Of a DNA stretch of 64,000 nt, positions 57,981 to 64,000 are shown one piece after another. This DNA comes from Heterotrichella gracilis (lineage: Eukaryota > Sar > Xanthophyceae > Tribonematales > Xanthonemataceae). The position numbers and the translations under genes are program-made. Below the pieces are notes generated by a model, which saw only the letters and a program-made list of their open reading frames with translations, was not told where the DNA came from and did no database searches. Where the stretch lies: the NCBI GenBank assembly GCA_032358255.1, contig JAULBX010021187.1, positions 1-64,000 on the forward strand, read 5' to 3'. Every line of letters starts with the position of its first letter. Within the stretch, counting starts at the first letter, position 1.

Positions 57981-58932
57981 CTTTGAGGCTTCTCAACAGA
58001 CAGCGTTAGGTACTAGGGTTGAGAAGGGACGGACTGTAATGGGGCTGCGAGATAAGTGTTGCAAGGATCATGCTGCAAAAAGCGGGGCCGTTCACCCTGC
58101 CAAAAAACACGGCCACTATTGCTCCACAGGGATCTGTGGGGGTGGGAATGCGAAAGCCAGATTGCACCCCTATTGCCACATTTGACGTGCTCTAAGCAAG
58201 ATGGGCTTGGAAACATTTTTTTGGGTGCTTGCCCCTGTCAGATATGGGATTTCGTGGGGTGTCACTGGAATTGGACCCCCCCAGTTGCAGATCCCTATCT
58301 TCCGCAGCCGCACACTTCATCATCACCCAGCGTACATTCGAGTATTAGGGGTCATATGAAAGTGCAGAAACGGAGGGAGCGATAATCACTGCATGTAAGC
58401 CAATAATTGTCAATAATTGTCTGAAGAAAAGCTGGACAATAACCAACACTGAGTTTCTCAGATGATCATACTCCCAAAAGCAAGGGCGTAACACTTGACA
58501 GCCAAGTAAATTTACAGAATTAAAGCAGTTCTCAACTCGCACAGAATGACGCATGTCGCTGGCATGGGTACAATGGCGAAAGACAAGCGTGGGAGCGGAA
58601 AGTATAGCAGGCCAACCAAAACTTTGTCCAACTGCACAGTGCAAGGGCTTTTTACTAGAGTATTGTCTGGGTGAGCTTTGGTCCCCAACTGCCAACTCGC
58701 CCTCCAACATCTGCTGTTGGGCGTGGACTAACTACACGTCCATGCACACAGTGCTCTAACGGGACTTGACAATAAGAAGGGAAAGGGCAACTTGCGGCCA
58801 CCGAGGGCAATCTGTGGCTTGCTATCCAATGTCCGCATGCACCAGACGCGTCAAGATGGTGCCCCTCCCCTAGGGAGCAAAATTGCAAGGGTGTGGCACG
58901 CCCAAAAACCTCAGCCCAAACCTCATAATGGG
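57981..58932. other. Upstream of SBPase, downstream of IDI
   Basis: 952 bp that should contain the SBPase promoter. No gene or clear light-response element recognised. Confidence 0.5.
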
Positions 58933-60148
58933 CTACATTATTTTGTGGATAGTTTTCGTGTCCACAAAGTCATTGCTGTTGAGAGTTGCGTCCAAGTCAG
59001 CCCACCACTGTGTAAGGAAGTTTTGGGCAATGATCCGAAACCAGGGCGACCACTTGAGCCCACTCTCCGGGCGCATCATCTCTTGCAGCTCACCATGGCT
59101 CACATACTTTGCTGCCTCTACTTCCTCAGAGTTGGGAGCAACATCCACGTTTGCTTTCAGCAGCAAGATGTAGTCCATCTCATGCTCTCCCCACTGCGAG
59201 TCGGGGCCCCAGGTATCCGAATCTGAGGCGCAGTAGTGCAACCTAGTGAGGAACTTGAAGTTCTCGATTGGCAGCTGCTCTGAGTTGATCCCCAGCTCGT
59301 GGAGCAGCTTCCGAACTGCTGCCCGCTTTGCCCCCAGCACCTGAAAAGAAAGAAATGACCCATCATGAACACAAATGGCGCAATACCAGAAATGCACTGC
59401 CCTAGCCAGCAAATTCAGCTCGGAACCCAACCCTGAGAGGGAAAAATAGTCAGCAGTGCCAGGTGCCATGGCAGCTGATGGGCTGTCAAGAGTGGAGGGT
59501 ATGTGGTGGGGTGAGGGCCCACCTGTCCAGATGCGATGTCGTCTTGTTGGTCCACCTCGGAGGGTGTCTGGCCATACAGCGGGTGGCTGCAGCAGGTATT
59601 GGTCCACACGCCAGGGAAGGTGATCTTGCTCAATGCGCGCTGCTGGAGCAGGAGCTTGTTGTCAGAGTTGAACAGGAACACGCTGAAGGCTCGGTGCAGT
59701 GGCCCTGTGCCATTGCTGAACTGGTGGCTGTCATACTTGCTAGCGTGGCCAAGAATGTGGTCGGCACCGTCCACCAGGATACACTGGTCTTTGATCATAA
59801 GCTCCTCTTGGGACCCAGTCCCTGCGTGCACAGCATGGCAAGCTTACACGTCCGCTAGTTGCAACCAGGATATGAACAGGTGGGCAGGGATGGCAATGTG
59901 GGCCATGCATTGCTGTGGCTTGAACCGTTCCACACTGCTCTGCTCCCATGCTCTTTCAGACAAGACTCACCGTCCCAAGTGGCCAAGTGGGAACGCTGTG
60001 CAACCGACGAGCTGCATGTGGTTTGTAACACACGGCTGATCGGCCTCAGGGCCTTGGGAGATGGCACCATGGCTTTCAAACAGTGCTGCACGTGTAGGCG
60101 ACCAGAAGTTGAGCAGGTTGCACTTCCTCCTCGTGCGCTAATATACAT
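58933..60148 (-). CDS. IDI1: Isopentenyl-diphosphate delta-isomerase, type I
   Basis: Nudix-fold enzyme interconverting isopentenyl and dimethylallyl diphosphate, feeding carotenoid, phytol and sterol synthesis. Exons on the minus strand: 59971-60148, 59523-59821, 58933-59340; 294 residues. The first 60 residues are basic and Ser/Thr/Ala-rich (KAMVPSPKALRPISRV), consistent with plastid import. Catalytic Cys is in VWTNTCCSHPL (136-137), the metal-binding and catalytic glutamates in WGEHEMDYILLL (211 and 213), and the conserved WFRIIAQNFL and KWSPW segments follow. The segment EVDQQDDIASGQ at the second junction varies from most plant enzymes. No echoes. Confidence 0.97.
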
Positions 60149-62046
60149 GAAACAGGCTTGCAGCGCTGATTAGGGCTTCGAACCACAGCCCACGATAGCT
60201 TATGCATGCATGTGTGCATGTGTGTGGTTTCGCTACTTTGAGTGACAGTCGTGTGAAATGCAGTGAGCTTATCAAAGTAACGTTGGTATTACTACCTGCA
60301 GAATGCTTGCCCCAAAGATAATGTCTTGGATAAAAGCATGAAATTTCCTGACGCAAATTAAATATGGCGACCATACCAAAACCCTTTCCAAACCCTAACA
60401 GTTTATCAGTTTTGCACTTGTACAAGCCCAACCATTGCAGTGCAACATCCTCAGGGTCAGTGCTGGACCGTATTATAGCTGACAGCAGGCCCACTTGTGC
60501 CACATATAGTAGACAGATCTTGCTTTTGACTATTTCAAAATTGCCAAGTAAGGAATAGCCCACCACAACCTGCATGGCCTTGCCCAACGCGTGCACCAAT
60601 GACACCAATAGTGTGGAACAGCTGGGGTCAGGAGCACCCAACGCTGTAGCCTGCATAAAGGCATGAATGATTACCATGCGGGACACTGGGTACACCACAA
60701 CCTGGTTGTTGAAGGGTAACATCAGAGATATTTGTTTTCACACTCGCTCTAGTTCAGAAGTAATTTGGTGTGTTTACTCACTTTTGGCCCAGGCATGGCT
60801 TGTACCCAATTCCCCGATGGAGATCTACACTCAGGAGGTTGATTTAGCAGATCTGTCGAATGATCCATCGTGTGTGACCACTTTAACCTCGATCCAACCC
60901 CAGTGGCAGGGCCACACTGACATAAGTATACCTGCTACTGGCACGGCAAAGGCCAAAGTACCTTTATTGAAACGAGCTAGAAAATGTGATAAAAAGCCCT
61001 ACAAGAATAAATAGGGGATGAAAGGTGCAAGACAACTTGCCAAGCAGTGCTGAGGATGCATAGAAAACACACTAGATTGCAATGGTCGTACCCAAGTACA
61101 TGGAAAACAGTGGCTTGCCAAAGAAAAGGAAACTCACAAAGGCTCAGCGTACTGCCCCATGCAGTGTTAAAGCACACACAGGATGCCAGTCAGGCGTCAC
61201 AATGACATCAAATAATGTGGCTGTCACTGGTCCACCTCTAGGGGTGCACTGGGCTCTTGAGCCTGACCACCCTACTGGTGCACCCCGCCTAACTCCGCAC
61301 TATGCAATCCTCTGTCCTTTTCTAGTACATGCACGGAACGGTGGTTGACTTTGATCAATGAAGGGGCATGGACATGGACAGGAGGGCACCACTGATCATC
61401 TTCCTTGACAATGCATATCCCTTACCAACTTTCAAGCCTAGTCTGCCCAGGATATTGATTTACTTGTTTCTGCAAACGATCACCAGGTTAACCATAAACA
61501 GCCCCGCTCATGCGCTAGGGCAATATGGAAAATCAGCCTAAACAGAGTGACAATTATTGGAACTTTTTGTTCCGGTGAAAAGAATTTGGCCTAGTTGTGC
61601 CTCAGTGGGGAAAAAACACTCAAACACAACACCCTCAGCACCTGGGGAGCAGCTTCCGCTAATGGGTGTGGCAACCATGGTGGAGGCATGCAAGGGAAGG
61701 ACCAACCTCCAATACTGGCTCTCTCTCTCTCTCACTGCCATTTGCAAATAACTGGCCTCCTGCTCAGAACGACGTGAAGGCGTTTATTCACTTATGAATT
61801 CATTTAGACAACCGTGCCCTGAGACACTTGTCAACCGTACAGAGCCCAGTTCACGAGCTAGGCAAAATGAAAAACTCAATGTTGAAAGAGAAAACAACCC
61901 CTGGTGAATGCTGTCCCCACCAGCCTGCACTTGTGCTGCTGCCATCTGCCTGACCATGAGCTTGCCCTGCTGCGGTGTCTGCAGTGCTCACATTCCTGAG
62001 AAGCGCAGGGCGCTCCCGGGGGAGAGCGGGCAGCGCTTTCCCGCCC
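60149..62046. other. Intergenic, no supported gene
   Basis: About 1.9 kb upstream of IDI and downstream of the kinase. Open frames at 60138-60722 (-, 194 codons, hydrophobic) and 60667-61014 (+) have no domain, and splice evidence is lacking. A CT microsatellite lies at 61721-61735. Confidence 0.5.
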
Positions 62047-63725
62047 TCACTGCACTGCCGCTGCTGCCAGCTGCTTGAGTTGCTGCAGGACGCCTTCAAA
62101 GCTGGGCCGCTGCTGGTGGTCGGAGTGCATGCATTTCCTGGCAAGGTCCTGCAGGCACAGGAGCAAATAGTAATGTTACATTCTCGTAGTTAGTGGAATA
62201 CAAAAAACAAAAGAAGATTTTGGAATAAAGGAAGGAAAAAAACCATTGCTGGTGCTAGCAGTGCATCCAGCGCATTTCCTGCCACAAGGGCAGGCAAGGT
62301 GAAACGTGGGTCAATAACAAAACCCAGCGAAAGCCATCAGCAAAGGCACTGCACGCAGCTTCCCCGCGCACGCACCACCAGCCGTTTGGGCGCCTCTGGC
62401 GGGAAGGCCAGGCAGTGCTTCAGAATGGCCACCTCGGTGATGACCCGAGGGGGGCGCATGCCGTGCCAGGCCCGCTGCCCGCACCACATCTCCCACACCA
62501 GCACCCCAAAGGCGTACACGTCGCAGCTGGGGGTGAGCAGGCCCTCTGTCAGCATCTCGGGGGGCATGTGGGTGACTGTGCCCAGGCTGGCGGTGGTGAT
62601 GGGGCCGCTCTGCAGCACGCGGCTGAGCCCAAAGTCGGCGACCTGCGGGATAGGGTTTAGGGTTCAGGGTTTGACCACAACGGAGCCAGGGTGAAGGTTT
62701 GTGCCACGCGGCTGAGCCCAAAGTCAGCGACCTGTTGTTTAGGGTTTAGGGTTTGCAGCACCCGGCTGAGCCCACAGTCAGCGATCTGCAGGGGTTGCAT
62801 TGGGTGGGCAGGAGTCACTCCCGGAGTAAAGGGAACAATGAGAGGGGTTGTGGTGTGGTGTGGTGATGCGACTTGAGCCGCTCAAATCGCACTCATACGG
62901 TATGTGTGCGACTGTGCCAAAGCTTCGGTTGGCTGATGCCATCCCCTGACGGCTGCCATGTTCAGCGCCACCCTGGCCACCATGATTGCCCCAGACATTC
63001 CGACTTCAAATTAGGTTTGGGCTTCTATTCGTGCAGGGGCGCACCTTTGCCACCGCAGAGTCGCCTGATTCAGTGAGCAGTACGTTGCCCGCGGAGAGGT
63101 CCCCATGGATGATGCTGTGCTCGTGCAAGTAGGCCATGGCGGCTGCTATATCCAACGCAACCCGCAGCAGCCGCCGCAACACCACGGGCGAGGAGCTGTT
63201 AGAGCGCTCTGCAGGCAATTTGGAAAAACAGGTTTCTAGTTACATGATAGATTGAGACCAAAGTATATATTTTATACATAATAAAGAAATAAAGAAATAA
63301 GAAAGCATAGGTTACTGTTCCCATTCTATTCTGCACCCCCACCAGTCCCCAGGTAGACCCCTCCACATGCCCCCTACCTTTAAAAATAGCCATCATTCCC
63401 AAGGAAGCCCCTACACACACACCCTACCTGCCCACACAAACCCCCTACCTGCCCTGAACCAGCCTCGATCGATTGCATTCTGCAGCGAGCCCCCTCCACA
63501 GAACTCGAGCACCATCCAGGTCTCCAGCTGCTCAGTGGGGGGCGAGGGCAGGAAGGACGACAGCGAGGGCATGGGCCCAGTGCCGGTGGAGAAGGTGGTG
63601 TGCTTGAAGGTCTGGACGATGTTAGGGTGCGACAGCTGGCGGCACAGGGCAGCCTCCAGGGCGGGGTTGCCGGAGGTGCCGGTGCCCGATCCGCTGCCAG
63701 GAACCCCCTCGTTGTGCACCATAAC
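62047..63725 (-). CDS. Protein kinase, C-terminal part, 5' end off window
   Basis: Kinase catalytic domain of the tyrosine-kinase-like/Ser-Thr type common in green algae. Exons on the minus strand: 63449-63725, 63045-63208, 62376-62642, 62047-62148; the upstream part with the glycine-rich loop and ATP lysine lies beyond the right edge. Visible motifs: HPNIVQTFKH, hinge WMVLEFCGGGSL, catalytic loop IIHGDLSAGNVLL (HGD instead of HRD), VADFGLSRVL, the APE equivalent MPPE, DVYAFGVLVWEMW, and a terminal RPSFEGVLQQL. The catalytic Asp is present, so activity is plausible; HGD is a known variant. Substrate unknown. Two exons have echo copies. Confidence 0.93.
62704..62790 (-). repeat. Two copies of kinase exon acceptor edge with TTTAGGG
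   Basis: Copies at 62704-62735 and 62757-62790 repeat 62617-62648 (the CGGCTGAGCCCA block and acceptor). TTTAGGG runs lie between all three (62653-62670 and 62738-62755). Little decay, so relatively recent. Confidence 0.95.
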
Positions 63726-63842
63726 CTGCAGCCATGACGAGGGCTCAACGTTTCATGGTGCAGCGCTTGGGGGACCAGCGGGGGGGTGTACATTGGCAGT
63801 CCTTACATTGGTGTAATGGGTTTAGGGTTTGGGATTCAGGGC

Positions 63843-63933
63843 GCGGCCGCCAGGGCGGGGTTGCTGGAGGTGCCGGTGCCCGAACCGCTGCCAGGAACAC
63901 CCTCGTTGTGCACCATCCTCTGCGGCCACAATC
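63843..63933 (-). repeat. Copy of kinase exon 63449-63725 acceptor edge
   Basis: Resembles 63648-63735 at more than nine bases in ten by eye, including the acceptor region. A GGGTTTAGGGTTTGGG tract precedes it at 63817. Confidence 0.95.
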
Positions 63934-64000
63934 TGGATTTGGGACCAGATTTAGGCCATAATGTCACACTCTCGTTAGAGTGTGTTGAAATTTGGGCTGT

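Noticed and set aside
60175-60200. T-arm-like GGGCT...AGCCC stem with TTCGAA
   Set aside because: Loop length and missing D and anticodon arms exclude a tRNA.
60138-60722. 194-codon hydrophobic minus-strand frame upstream of IDI
   Set aside because: No recognisable domain, overlaps the IDI start region, and hydrophobicity alone is weak evidence.

Overview
The window is nuclear DNA of a photosynthetic eukaryote, almost certainly a green alga (Chlorophyta or a close relative). Every resolved gene is split by GT-AG introns. Several products belong to plastid pathways: sedoheptulose-1,7-bisphosphatase, an isopentenyl-diphosphate isomerase with a transit-like N-terminus, an indole-3-glycerol-phosphate-synthase-like protein, and an acyl-lipid thioesterase of the plant ALT type. 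A ciliary radial-spoke protein (IQUB/FAP253 type) implies a lineage with cilia. The telomere-like motif scattered through introns is the plant-type heptamer TTTAGGG. I cannot name the species. No tRNA, rRNA, CRISPR array or intact mobile element was found.

I resolve 17 genes by splice phase; wherever both ends are present the summed exon lengths are divisible by three. In order: IGPS-like (-, 3' end off the left edge), Tyr-less SDR (-), PDX2/pdxT (-), ALT-type thioesterase (+), flavin monooxygenase like 2,6-dihydroxypyridine hydroxylase (-), ZNF593/BUD20 (+), ADA2 (-), IQUB (+), SEC11 (-), ataxin-3-like deubiquitinase (+), AAAP amino-acid transporter with a very long N-terminal extension (+), LSM6 (-), ICMT-like membrane methyltransferase (+), a small orphan membrane protein (-), SBPase (-), IDI (-), and a protein kinase (-, 5' end off the right edge). 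Four pairs are divergent with short shared upstream regions: PDX2/ALT, ADA2/IQUB, SEC11/ataxin-3 and LSM6/ICMT-like. The genes are unrelated housekeeping, plastid and regulatory functions, not a cluster.

The striking feature is a recurrent local structure that I call exon-edge echoes. In eight of the 17 genes, the end of an exon together with its splice site or stop codon is repeated once to five times in the adjoining intron or 3' flank. The copies have the same orientation, lie within a few hundred bases of the parent, and show different degrees of decay. Many sit next to one to three TTTAGGG units. The extreme cases are the thioesterase (five donor-side copies plus decayed copies of two exon edges) and the transporter (one transmembrane exon present three times). 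The other nine genes, including PDX2, ZNF593, IQUB, SEC11, ataxin-3, LSM6 and IDI, show no clear echoes. The mechanism is unknown; tandem duplication by template switching at breaks, with telomere-type filler, is my inference.

Other points of note: the IGPS-like protein lacks the motif lysine, the SDR has Phe at the catalytic Tyr position, the ataxin-3-like protein ends in a UBX-like domain, the IQUB homologue has no ubiquitin-like domain in the window, and four consecutive short inverted repeats lie just upstream of the transporter.
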